The notes under the pieces are model-generated. The model saw only the letters and a list, made by a program, of their open reading frames with translations, searched no databases and was not told where the DNA came from. The position numbers and the translations under genes are program-made. A stretch of 64,000 bases of DNA from Armillaria gallica (taxonomy: Eukaryota > Basidiomycota > Agaricomycetes > Agaricales > Physalacriaceae): the NCBI GenBank assembly GCA_037576215.1, contig JBANDB010000017.1:1116001-1180000 (forward strand), given 5' to 3'. Numbering within the stretch: the stretch's first letter is position 1; each line of letters starts with the position of its first letter. Shown here in pieces: positions 34,403 through 45,915 of this stretch.

Positions 34403-35330
34403 ATGTCAAACGTACTTGTCATTGGAGGTTCCCGTAATATTGGGTATTACACTGCCTTGCGATTATTGGGTACGTGCAACGCCAACCAACTCAGTACTAG
34501 AACCTAATCCGTTACTTTATAGCTGCCGGATCTACAGTGACTTTCCTGTTGCGCTCACCCAGCGTTTTCAAAGACGACGCCCAAGTGCAGGAATACGTCA
34601 AGTCTGAAAAGGCTTTTCTTATTCAGGGAGATGCACTCAAACAATCCGATGTACAAAATGTTTGGGCTGAGGCGTCCAGACATGGAGACGTCGATGTGGT
34701 CTTGTTCACAGTCGGTAAGCCACCCAATTGACATCGAAGCATGTACCATTTCTCACCTCTATCAATTTAGGCGGTACTCCCAAATTTCATCCGCTGAAAG
34801 GCGCAGTGATTACACCAGAAAACCTCGTCACACAATGCTTTTTGAACCTCATTTGCACCATTCCTCATACCGCAACCCCGAAAATCGTCGCAATATCCTC
34901 CTCGGGCCTTACACGCGAATCTCACGCAAGCCTGCCTCTCCTCTTGAAACCCGTCTATGGGTACCTACTCACCGGTCCTCACAAGGACAAATTGGGGATG
35001 GAGCGGGTGATATCTCATTGCGCTGGCTGGGATTGGAACACCAAGGATGACGGAGAACCTGACGAGAAAATCATGGGCCCTGCCTGGAGAGAGAGGGAAG
35101 GTTTACCAGCGGCTGGATCAATGAAGAACATCATGGTGGTGAGACCTGCTCTTCTCACCGACGGGGCGTGCCTCGCGGACGGTTCAAACAAGCCTGCGTA
35201 TCGGCTGAGCGACAAGGAAATCAAGGGTGGATATACGGTTTCAAGGAAGGATGTGGCTCACTTTGTGATGGATGCTGTTTCTAACCGGTGGAATGACTTT
35301 GCGGACAAACGTATTACTATCGTCTACTGA
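34403..35330 (+). CDS. NAD(P)-binding Rossmann-fold protein (NmrA/SDR-like)
   Basis: About 270 residues in three exons with introns 34470-34522 and 34715-34770, both phase 1. The N-terminus MSNVLVIGGSRNIGYYTALR carries the G-x-x-x-x-I-G dinucleotide loop. Next come TVTFLLRSPSVFKDD (the NADP-selecting Arg after beta2), then FLIQGDALKQSDV, DVDVVLFTVGGTP and PKIVAISSSGLTRESH. The C-terminal part (MVVRPALLTDGACLADG, GGYTVSRKDVAHFVMDAV) matches atypical SDRs that bind NADPH. No classical Tyr-x-x-x-Lys catalytic pair can be assigned with certainty. Substrate unknown. Confidence 0.85.
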
Positions 35331-36224
35331 GTTGGAATGTTAGCACCCTGTTTATTGTATCATAGTTGTACGAACCTACTATATCCACCATCCATAATCA
35401 TCATGACAAGCTTTATCCTCATGCGTAATCGATTATTGAGTGTAAGAATGGCATATCCGTTTCGCGGTAGAATAGTCAGGCCATAATAATCGCTCCTCCC
35501 GAGTATATGTCCAGAGACGAAAGTTGTGCTTGGGAGGTCGTTCACTTCATTGTTCAGGCCACATCAACTCTTAAAAATAACGCGACATTGGTTGCATTGC
35601 AGAACTTCATATTTGCTGGACAACGACAGATAACAAATCAACCGAAAATCAGCTTGTGTATCTGCAGAGTGCCTTCTAGTGGTGGGCAATGGCCTTCTCC
35701 TTTGCTATCCTGGCCGCGTATGGGTTTTTGGGGTCCTCAGCGTATGTCGGTGCTACAAAGAAGGGCCTCAGTTCACAGTCAGCTAGAAATGGACAAAGCA
35801 CGCACATCTAATCGCCAAATCCTGGATCTGGGATACACCATAGATAGTGAACAATCCTGCGGCGACGAATGGCCACAAGGGCTTGAAGACCTGTCACTTC
35901 CGTCAAAACATATCCAATGTCGAATTCTCAGTACTTGCAGGAGTGGGCCATTTGCGGAGACCAAGGAATGCCATTATCTGGATGTTTCGTCAGTATTTCT
36001 TTGATAAAGGAAGGAACGGACGACGCACTACACGATGATGACAGCGGAAGTTGGAAGAGTGAGCGTCGGGTCAGACCGCTCAGCGTTGCCTAGCTGCGTG
36101 AGAACTCATTTCTATTTCAGGATAGCACCCTGGGAAACCGGACATTGAATTAATGATGCCGGCCGCTCAACAACCAGACTTGTTCCTGACGTCACTGAGC
36201 AGAACCCCAGCTCAACCCTCGACA
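35331..36224. other. Intergenic between the Rossmann gene and VPS29
   Basis: A 165-codon plus-strand frame (35507-36004) and a shorter nested ATG frame at 35689 (MAFSFAILAAYGFLGSSAYV and on) are open but lack splice or family support. The nested one has a small-membrane-protein look. I leave both uncalled. Confidence 0.35.
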
Positions 36225-37016
36225 ATGGTCTTGGTCTTAATAATTGGTGACTTGCATATTCCCCACCGTATACACGACCTACCCGTCAAGTTCAAAAAGC
36301 TCCTTGTTCCCGGGAAAATCCAGCAAATTTTGTGTACCGGGAATGTTTGCGACAAAGAAACGTACGAGTATCTGAGGACGATTTCTCCTGACGTGAATGT
36401 AGTGAGAGGGGACTACGACGAGGTTCGCACGATAAGTTTTACCTTTTATTTTGCGTAGCTAATGCATGGGTAGCATTAGATCTCAACATTTCCACTTTCC
36501 GTAACTGTCGTACACAACCCAATAAAGATTGGTGTCATTCATGGGCATCAAAGCGTTCCAACTGGCGACTTGGACGCTCTTAGCGCCATTGCAAGGCAAA
36601 TGGATGTAGATGTGCTGGTCAGCGGACATACGCACTCGTACGTTTTTGTTCTGTGGATGATAATGTTAACAATCACGGCGAACGGACATGCAGGATACAA
36701 GCGGTGGAACACGACAATAGATTCTTCGTGAACCCAGGTTCAGCTACCGGCGCATGGACGGGGCTCTTCAATGGGTAAGTTTCTACGTGATGCAAACAGA
36801 TGACACGTTTACCCCTCGTTCAGCGACGCTATACCTTCATTTGCCCTGATGGATATCCAAGGTCCCGTCGTCGTTACCTACGTGTATCAACTCATCGACG
36901 GAGAGGTGCGTGTTGAGAAGGTGGAATGGAGGAAGGAAACGGACACTGGGCCCAAGACTTTGCCCCAGCCCATACCTAGTCCCGTACCAAGTAGTCCTCC
37001 TGGCGGTGGCTGGTAA
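36225..37016 (+). CDS. VPS29: Retromer subunit VPS29
   Basis: Core subunit of the retromer coat, which recycles receptors from endosomes to the Golgi. Four exons, about 205 residues. The phosphoesterase-like fold is clear: [112 protein letters not shown] and [20 protein letters not shown]. Metal-site positions D-x-H, G-N, H-G-H and G-H-T-H are present, although VPS29 is usually inactive. Intron 1 begins at the weak donor GTTCGC but is fixed by the DYDE then ISTFPLS join. The C-terminus has a Pro-rich extension ending SSPPGGGW. Confidence 0.94.
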
Positions 37017-37732
37017 TAGTGCGGGTTTTGTAGGTGGGCAAACGTCTCGTTTCGTAAATGAACGGCACTGATGTGTATACAAGACACTACTATGGATTTT
37101 GTATGTCTGGAACGATGACTGAATTCATAATCTGGATTGTTTATCTATCATGACCACAATGATGAGAAGCACGAGATATGGCAGAGTTTCATCCTGGAAT
37201 AGCCTTTGTTCCATTGCTGAGACGGTGTTCGCCTTAACGTAGTCTCCGTTTCGGTGAGATTTCGCTGGACGGGAGGATCGGACCGTGCCAACGTTTCCCC
37301 TGGCTTTGTCAAATAATATCTAGGGCCTCACAAACTCCGATGCGGTTCTATTATTGGCTTACATCCGACGAGCTGTTGCACATCTTACTGGTGAGTTTCC
37401 AAGGCAACTGAGTCCCCTTTTCCCTCGTGTTCAGGACTAGGAGCATGGTCCTTGTAACCGTCGAAAAGATCCTCTGATGAAGCTCCCTGGATGTACACGA
37501 CGGAGATTGTGGACCTGAACCACCCTTTCATGATCCGAGCAGCGACATCCAGAGCTAAATTTGTATCTTCAAGTATTTTAGTCCGCGAACAACAACATTG
37601 TGCCGGGATCACCGGTTGGGTTTTAAATCAACGTCGAGGAGTAGTGATGCTGATTGTTCTCCGTAATGCGTGGGTATTGATTACTCTACACCGCCCAACC
37701 ACTCACACGCAACCACGGTCTCTACGTCGTCC
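37017..37732. other. Intergenic before KRE6
   Basis: 3' flank of VPS29 and 5' flank of the glucan-synthesis gene. The frames seen are short or start at GTG. Nothing supported. Confidence 0.45.
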
Positions 37733-40436
37733 ATGAACCCTGCATATTTATCATCCACAGCGGCTTTGGTTCCCGCTAGTGCACCACCGAGTCTAGGCAA
37801 AGTGAGCACCGAAGGACGTTCTCTTCGAAGCAGCGGTCTTCATAACTTTTCTCTGTTTAGACGCGAAAAGAAGCTGAAACACGATACGATGCCGCTTCCC
37901 TTCACTCAAAGTCGTCAGTGTCAATATCGAGCAAGGTGCGTGCGTGTCGTGAGTCGTGAGTGCTCGAGAGACTGATGAAGGACTCTCGCTTTTGCAGTAT
38001 TCGTTGGCGCCGGATCCACATTCGTGGGGGAGCAATCTAAATCCCTATTTTAAAGAGTCAGATGACTACTTGCACAACCCCACAGTGAAAGGCGGTAGAA
38101 TCGTTGACGATTCAGAACTCTCCTTCTCTTCTAGAGGGGTGGCCAACCTCGGCTGCCTATCCCTTCTTTGTATGGGCATTCTCGCGTTATTGTAAGCGTC
38201 TCCCACGAAGAATGATATTCGGGATTCTCACCAGTGGTTTCATCGAAGTATTGGTTATCCTGTTGTAAATTATCGGGCACAGTCCCTAACAAGACTCAAC
38301 TCCTTTGATGCGCTGGGTGTCAATGGTTCAGGTCAGGTGCGTTATAGCTGGACTAGACCAAATTGGGCTGCATTGACTTTCTCTAAAAGGTACCTGTAAT
38401 GCTGGGCAACCGGGGTCTTATCGACGTAGATACCCCAGCATCGGCGCACACAAAGCAATCACGGAAAGATCAATCGGAATGGCGTCTCGTCTTCTCGGAT
38501 GAGTTCAATACAGACGGTCGCAGCTTCTACCCTGGTGAGGATCCCTATTGGGAAGCGGTGGACCTTCACTACTGGGTCAGTCTCTCACCTGGGTTTCTCG
38601 TGATTTACGGCTCATGTCGCGCAGGCCACGAATAACATGGAGTGGTATGATCCGGCTGCAGTGACAACGGCCGGTGGCCACTTGGTTATCACGCTATCAC
38701 AACAAGAAACGCACGACTTGGACTATCAAGGAGGTGAGCTGAATCTGATGATGAACCTTTTCGTTTCCGCTCCACACTGACACGAATTCTCCTAGGACTG
38801 GTATCAACCTGGTGCGAAAACTAGATTCGCTGAGAGGACATAATAAACTGAGTCGTTTTCCAGGAATAAATTTTGCTTTACGGGCGGGTACATCGAAGCC
38901 GCTGTTCAGCTTCCTGGCGCCAACAACGTTGTTGGCCTGTGGCCGGCCGTCTGGACGATGGGCAACTTGGGCCGCGCTGGCTACGGTGCAAGTCTCGAAG
39001 GAATGGTGCGCTTGCTAGCACAGGTCTTGGCTCACATCCGATGCTGATCATCTTCCAGTGGCCATACAGCTACGATGCCTGTGATGTTGGTACAGCTCCT
39101 AACCAAACCATTAATGGGCTGCCTGCTGTCGCAACGACAAGTGGCCTTGAAGACTCAGGATTCGTGCTGTCTTATCTTCCTGGACAACGGCTGTCACGGT
39201 GTACGTGCCCAGGGGAGAGTCATCCTGGACCCATGCACTCTGATGGCACGTTCGTAGGCCGTTCGGCACCTGAGATTGATATTTTCGAGGGCCAGGTATT
39301 CCTAATTGCTAATATACAAGCTTCAAATATTGATGGACTGTTCGACTTAGATCACTGGAGACCCTTTATCGGGCCAGGTTTCCCAGTCTGGACAGTGGGC
39401 AGTACGTCATGACCGGTTCCTTGTTTGCGGAATATTCATCTAGTCTTTCAATGGCAGCCGTTCAACAAAGGATACATCTGGGATAACAGTTCGGACAACT
39501 TGTTTATCCAAGATCCTTCCATCTCCGTTCAGAACACTTACTTGGGAGGGGTGACGCAGCAAGCAACGTCGGTCGTTACGAACACGGATCAAGACTGTTA
39601 TCAGCTCGAGTCTGGATGCTTCTCGATATATGGATTTGAGGTTCAAAATCTACCATTCTTGACTGTTATTGTTTACTCATTTGTTTTCTCTCCCTCTGTT
39701 GACCAGTACAAACCCGGTTAGCTTACACATCTACTATCGTTTTACCAATTCCTTGTGGCTAACTTTTTGCGACTTGCTGTCCAGGTTATGATGGAGCGGT
39801 CAGCGCTTTCTTCTCCATGCATTGCGAACACCTATTGACATTCTCCCCAGTACATCACTTGGGTTTCTGGCGACAAAATCGCTTGGTCAATGAATGCAGG
39901 TGCCGTTGGTGCCGATAGTGCTACGGAGATCTCTGCTCGGCAAGTACCAGCAGAACCAATGGTATTTCAAGTGAATCCAATGTCGCAGTATATCTCTGAT
40001 ATGTCGGAAACAGTATATCATGGCCAACCTTGGCATGTCTACGAACTTCGGGACGGTAGACTTGGAGCACCTGCAGTTCCCTGCGGTCATGCTCATCGAC
40101 TACATCAGGTCCGTCATACGTATATAACTATTCAGCATTTCTGATACGTTTGGCACAGGGTTTACCAGTAATGACCAGTGATTGTTCTCTTCTGAATTGT
40201 TTTTGACTGCTACTACAGGGACCCGAATAACATTAACATTGGCTGCGATCCGCCTGACTTCCCGACGCAGGCGTATATAAATGCGTAAGTATTTCGATGC
40301 TCTAGACTAGTACCATATTAAGCGCTTTCTTGTGTCCAGGTATATCGAAGCTTACTCGAATGCTAACCTGACCACATGGCGTGACGATTATCAACAACCT
40401 TTCCCCAAGAATTCCCTGGTTGATGGTGGTTGCTAG
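37733..40436 (+). CDS. KRE6: Beta-1,6-glucan synthesis protein KRE6/SKN1 (GH16-like), with a 9-nt microexon
   Basis: A type II membrane protein of the secretory path needed for wall beta-glucan. About 650 residues in some 15 exons. A cytosolic Ser-rich N-terminus is followed by [18 protein letters not shown] and one membrane anchor ([20 protein letters not shown]). The lumenal GH16-like domain reads [85 protein letters not shown] and [12 protein letters not shown]. The GH16 acidic motif E-I-D-I-F-E follows in [11 protein letters not shown]. Later blocks are [22 protein letters not shown]-like [37 protein letters not shown] and [20 protein letters not shown]. The VYQ step is coded by microexon 40159-40167. 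The terminal [16 protein letters not shown] is family-typical. The start ATG was preferred to an upstream GTG-led extension. Confidence 0.93.
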
Positions 40437-40894
40437 CTCTGACCACGAACGCGAATACACAGCAGGCGAAGTCAAAAGTCGGCGCACTAACTTTATATTT
40501 GGCACATGTAGTAGCGCTGGTTGTTGTGATCCACATTGTATTCTATCAAGTCCATGATATGCCAAATAATGTTGGACGATACTATAGAAACTCAGTTCTA
40601 TCATGATATATGACTCTCGAACACACAAGTGTCCAAGAACCTGCATCAGCACTATGATAGTAATACTAGCCAGGCTTGAGCAACATAAGATAATCCGCCG
40701 ACTCTGGAGTATTCAACTGGACTTAGTATGATGCTATTTGGATATGTATGATTTAGGTAGTTTTAGGGTGTATCGGCCTGGGGCTTGTGTCTTTATTGAA
40801 TGCGGCGGAAATGCCTCATGACTCGTGTTGCATATCAGTGTACTACTTTATGTACTTCTCCGTTCGATGTCCGACAAATACTAGTACTACAGGT
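40437..40894. other. Convergent intergenic region
   Basis: Lies between the 3' ends of KRE6 (+) and the HNH_2 gene (-). No coding signal seen. Confidence 0.5.
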
Positions 40895-41960
40895 TTATCC
40901 CATAACAAACCCTTCATTATTAGACGAGTTGTCGTAAGACTCAGTCCCACCATCACCGATGGCGTAGGTTCTACGTCGTTGGCCGGGTAGTATATGCAGG
41001 GACGTGTCTGAAAGCCCATCACTTTCATGCCTCCCTTTCCTTTTTTCGGGTAATGCAGTCGGTGGTAACGCCTGCGCGATATTTATCATTGCCCACGCAA
41101 ATCGAGTAAATAGTGCATATCCTTCGATACGCTGGGGTAACCTAACCGTCCGTAGATGATAATGTTTCACCATCCCGACTCTCCGCGAAGCAAAAAAGAA
41201 TGCGACGTATTCGTCGCTGAACGGTGCAATGACAAAGGAAGGATGGTCCATGGATTCGAGCAAACCGGATTCCAGGGTGATAATTTGACGAATATCATCA
41301 ATAGGGCGGGCCTTGGAGGCTTTGACGGGGCCAGGATAAGTATACTGCCCGTAGATTTGATGCATGTGATACTAGTATACAGAATAGATCAAACATTTCA
41401 GAAATAGAAGACAAGAAACGACGCACCCAGGAAGCATAGACCTGGGGTACAAGGTGCGTCGCACGAAGTTCTTCATTCAAACCGGAAACGACGCAGGTGC
41501 GATCGTCTGCAATTATGCAAACGCTGATGTCGCTGAACAAATCCTCTTCAGGTGGGTTTGGTGTGCCTTTCTTGTGTCGGTCTATTGCAAGCCATCGTTC
41601 TGGGACGTCCTTGCGAAGGGGCGGCGTCCACTGCATAAAATCTGTGCATGTGGCGTAGTCGTTGCCGTCGTCTAGAAAGAATCTGTATTCCTCGCTAGTG
41701 AGGTATCCATTTACGTCGGTCGTTACCCGCCCCGAGCGGAACGGCGTCGACGAGAGAAAGCCTTTGCCTGCTATGGCGAGACATGCGTCTAAGACGAACC
41801 AGTGGGGAATTCCGAGGTGCTCCTGGCCTCCTTCAGTGACTTTTTGGCGGCGTCCCAGTTGCAGAAACGGGCAGTCGCGGACAGGGTGTATGATAAAGAT
41901 AGGCTCATAAGGGTCTGCCCTTTCGTCCAAAGGCGGTCGTGGAGCGAGAAGATCGGCCAT
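40895..41960 (-). CDS. HNH_2-type endonuclease-domain protein
   Basis: A member of an agaricomycete family with an HNH-like domain of unknown role. Two exons, about 335 residues. The start is MADLLAPRPPLDERADPYEP; the longer open frame upstream begins only at GTG. The domain core is DISVCIIADDRTCVVSGLNE followed by ELRATHLVPQVYASW, the C-x-x-S-G then (A/T)-H-L-V-P pattern of HNH_2. An intron (GTGCGT...atactag) follows the W. Then QYTYPGPVKASKARPIDDIR, ITLESGLLESMDHPSFVIAP and a C-terminal region with HYHLRTVRLPQRIEGYALFT. The family's usual A-H is T-H here. Whether these proteins cut DNA is unknown; they are often expanded and may act in self/non-self or element control (inference). Confidence 0.8.
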
Positions 41961-42160
41961 GTTGGTAGACAACGGAGGTGGAACAGATAGACTTATATCC
42001 ACACGTCCCCGATGAGCCTCTCCGATTTCTGCTTGCCCGGTAAGGCAACTGTTCCAGATTACTCAGTAGGTATAAGTAGTACAAAAATGTAGTGGCACGA
42101 CCTAGAAGCTACTTCTGACGCCAAGAGTAGTACACGGCATACGAATACAGGGCCGAAAAC

Positions 42161-42752
42161 TCAGAATGGGCTTGGACGATACCAACGAGGCTTTTCCTGT
42201 GTATCCAAAACTTCCTGGAAGCCCCGAATCAGGTCCTCATTTTTGGCCTGATCGAGAGCTTTCTGTGAACCATTGGTTCCAACAAAAAAACACGTCGCTG
42301 GCCTCGGCAGCCCATCTGAAAGCTTTTCTGTTTCGTGGTCAACGAATAAGCATGCGTACGGTCCCTCGATCTTCCAGGGCAGTCGATCGAGAATCTCTCG
42401 CCTCGTGACGTCGAGCCGCTTGAAGAAAGGGGCATTGGGTTCAATATTGTGCGTGTCCGCCCAGTGCAGAAGATCGTCAACTGTCATGGCAAAGCCGCAG
42501 ATGTGAAGGAGCGCGGTCTTTCCCGGTCTGTCGCGAGGGTTGCGAAGAGGGAAGTCGGTGGCAAGGGATGTACGTGTGGCCCTGTCGCATGTTAGTTTCA
42601 AGCAGCGGAATAAAGGTGAGGGAGGCGTACATTATGTTTTGGCCAGGATATAGTTGAGCAAACGACGTGCAAAGGACGCCTTGTGGTATAAGCTGGGATA
42701 ACTTTGCGGTGGCGGCGGTGACGTCGAACGATGTCCCTGTTGCTTTGTACAA
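42161..42752 (-). CDS. Uncharacterised protein with unresolved 5' end
   Basis: About 180 residues visible in two exons. An AT|G codon is split by an intron beginning GTACGC near 42640. Text includes SFDVTAATAKLSQLIPQGVL, then MATRTSLATDFPLRNPRDRP, KTALLHICGFAMTVDDLLHW and a C-terminus PRPATCFFVGTNGSQKALDQ. I do not recognise the family. The upstream exon is open back to a TAA but contains no ATG before the split codon. Either an extra 5' exon lies to the right, or translation begins at the split ATG, which would give a second gene in this window with an intron-interrupted start. No membrane segment. Confidence 0.6.
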
Positions 42753-42781
42753 TGTCCATTAATTATTCCTTTGTACAGGAA

Positions 42782-43223
42782 ATGCCATCACGATGTGATG
42801 TTTGAATTTTGTTCTTCCTGACATTCGTGACATCGGAAAATCATCGACATCCTTAGTGCCCAGTTCGCTCATTCGAGGCTCATAGACGACAGCTTGACGA
42901 CGACGTTGAACCTCCTTCAAATGAATCTGATAACGAGGAGATCGAGGTACAGAAGTCACCAACGGTGGAGGCTACACCTACGGCGGCTATTGATGACGGG
43001 ATGGCACTAGACGACCACGACTTTCTTAGTCTAGACTTTCCCGAAGAGTCATCCACGACAATCTTCGGGAGGTCCCTCAGTGCTGACCATCGACATGTTG
43101 CGGAAAAGTACTCACTCAGATGTCGAGGCCAAAGGTAGTTCACAGCCGTCGTCCAGCAAGCGGGCTAAACTGTCTGGTGGTAATGAGGAATCGGAGACGA
43201 CACGATCAGCCGAACCATTTTGA
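42782..43223 (+). CDS. Acidic uncharacterised protein, tentative
   Basis: The plus strand is open and codon-biased from about 42857 to 43075 (DDDVEPPSNESDNEEIEVQK, TPTAAIDDGMALDDHDFLSL). A short ATG exon at 42782 (MPSRCD) can be joined in phase 0 by an intron gtttga...ccttag. A 37-nt intron (gtccct...gaaaag) may lead to EAKGSSQPSSSKRAKLSGGN and a TGA at 43223. Just past that stop another 40 codons (DTTSVKDAASHSTMMRSKLG and on, to 43350) are open in the next frame. One T fewer in ccatttt (43215-43221) would fuse them. It looks like a disordered nuclear protein. The model and the frame break are both uncertain. Confidence 0.35.
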
Positions 43224-43850
43224 TACGACCTCGGTGAAAGACGCGGCGAGCCATTCTACGATGATGCGGAGCAAGCTTGGCCAGCACAAGGAGACTGGTC
43301 GCAAGCCATTTACCTTGGTTCACCAGCCTCCAGTCACCAACTGTTTTTGATACATCGGTGGCTGCAAACCTTCCACCTTGGTATAGTTGTCATCACCGAA
43401 GAACTTTACATAGACCGTTCTGCTGGCCGCGCCTTGTAATTAGTTTCTTGCACAAATGGATTGAAAGCAAAGCAACTAGAGCGTTTCCCACATAAAGGAG
43501 GCCATTTAACCTTGCAGAGAAGTCGACAAACAGAAATTTGACACGAAAAAATAACGACAGTGAAGATGCTTCAGTTTGTAGCCGCTATGGAAATCATGTT
43601 AGCTTCTGATAATGTATGGACAGGTCCTTACGACGTCCTCTGGGCTAGGGAAGGGGTATGCTCTCTCGCAATCTTTATTACAGAAGCATCATGACAAGGG
43701 CGAGGCATTGAAGAGAGGTGTTATATGGTGCGTTCCACGCGGCCGACCACTCTCAATCACGATTATCTTACAAAAATCCAAAGAGCGAATAGGAATTCAG
43801 ATTTTGTCACATTTGTGAGTTCCTGCGATACATCCTACTTCTACCCGAGC
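43224..43850. other. Intergenic before ATP15
   Basis: The first 130 nt may still be coding (see the 42.8-kb entry). The remainder up to the ATP15 stop has short frames starting at non-ATG codons. Nothing supported. Confidence 0.4.
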
Positions 43851-44151
43851 TTACTTCGACTCAGCTTCGGGTTTCAAGAGCACCTGCACATCCATTAACT
43901 TATGTCCACATCGTAGGGGTAGCGCACATACCTGCTGACCGCCCTGACCATTCTCCCACTTCTGGTATCTCAAGGCTGTAAGCCCCCGTTTTTCGGCGAG
44001 CACACGTTGATCTTCCTTCAAGGAAGCGCGGACGGCGCGAGCAGCAATTTCGCTGTACTTGTTGAATCTACGGTAGCATACCATTAGAGAATGAGAAGAC
44101 GAAAACTTGCTGCAAGACTCACGAAAATACGCTACGCCAGGCGTTGCTCAT
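43851..44151 (-). CDS. ATP15: Mitochondrial ATP synthase epsilon subunit (ATP15)
   Basis: A tiny central-stalk subunit of F1-ATPase. Three exons give 65 residues: MSNAWRSVFS then FNKYSEIAARAVRASLKEDQ, RVLAEKRGLTALRYQKWENG and QGGQQVLLKPEAESK. The W-R-x-x-F-x-x-N-K-Y-x-x-I-A-A-R-A-V-R pattern is the family signature, and the length is right for fungi. Introns begin GTGAGT and GTATGT. It lies divergently 155 bp from the Rab gene. Confidence 0.92.
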
Positions 44152-44306
44152 CGTGAACGGTGTTGGGGAAGGAAGGATTCGGAAATAACCGGATGTATTC
44201 TTTGGGATGGAGCCACGTGATGATTGCCGGACTTTGCCAGGACCAGCCATTTCAGTTGCGGTCTTGAGCATCATACCGTTGCTCTCTTTCCACGATCTAC
44301 CCAGTC
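44152..44306. promoter_or_regulatory. Divergent promoter between ATP15 and the Rab gene
   Basis: Only 155 bp separate the two ATGs, so regulatory sequence must be shared. It has a CT-rich part near the Rab start (ttgctctctttccacg, 44278-44293). No TATA box seen. Confidence 0.55.
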
Positions 44307-45285
<979 letters not shown>

Positions 45286-45915
45286 TACCCACGACTTGGA
45301 TGCCTTCACGGTTTTATATGATATGTATCATTTGATTTCGCATTGTATGTAGTATTGTAAGTTTTTTCAATTATTCTTTCGGTGCAAAGTCCTTACTTTT
45401 TACCTTTTTCAGAGTATAGATCACTTTCTTTCTGTAATCGCAGTTTAACAATAAACCGGACTACTGGAGCGACACACAATGTATCTTCATCAAGGCTGGA
45501 ATGTCATATCGGCCAATCCTTTGTTCTTCACTCGCCGAAGGCCACATTAGTAAGCAGGCAACATTTTCAGCACTGCTGCACATGGCGCGTTAGGTGCTAT
45601 GTGATTGAGGTTCCGTTGCTGTTTGAAATCGTGAAGGCGAGAGCTCATGTTTACTGTATTGTGTGCGTCAACGCCGCTGAAATACAGTGTGACAATGTGA
45701 AGGTACTGGGTACTGATCGTGTTTCCGGCATGTTTGATGGAGACTGATGTGACTGTATCAAGGGATCAAACCCAATTCGGTGTCTTTTAGACGATTTGGC
45801 TGGACAAAGGAAGGAGAATGCACAGTTATTTAAGGTAGGCGGGGGCATTGAAGGAAAAAACCCCCAAATATCCTGAGAAGCACTCCGTCGGTTTCTAGTC
45901 TGTCGATCCTTTTTT
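45286..45915. other. Intergenic between the Rab and DUF7918 genes
   Basis: A 121-codon frame (45382-45747, +) starts at a non-ATG codon and has no motif. A small ggggg...ccccc imperfect hairpin lies at 45840-45868. Nothing else seen. Confidence 0.4.

Noticed and set aside
35689..35812. Small ATG frame resembling a tiny mitochondrial membrane protein (FAILAAYGFLGSSAYV)
   Set aside because: I could not find a second exon or a family motif to support it.
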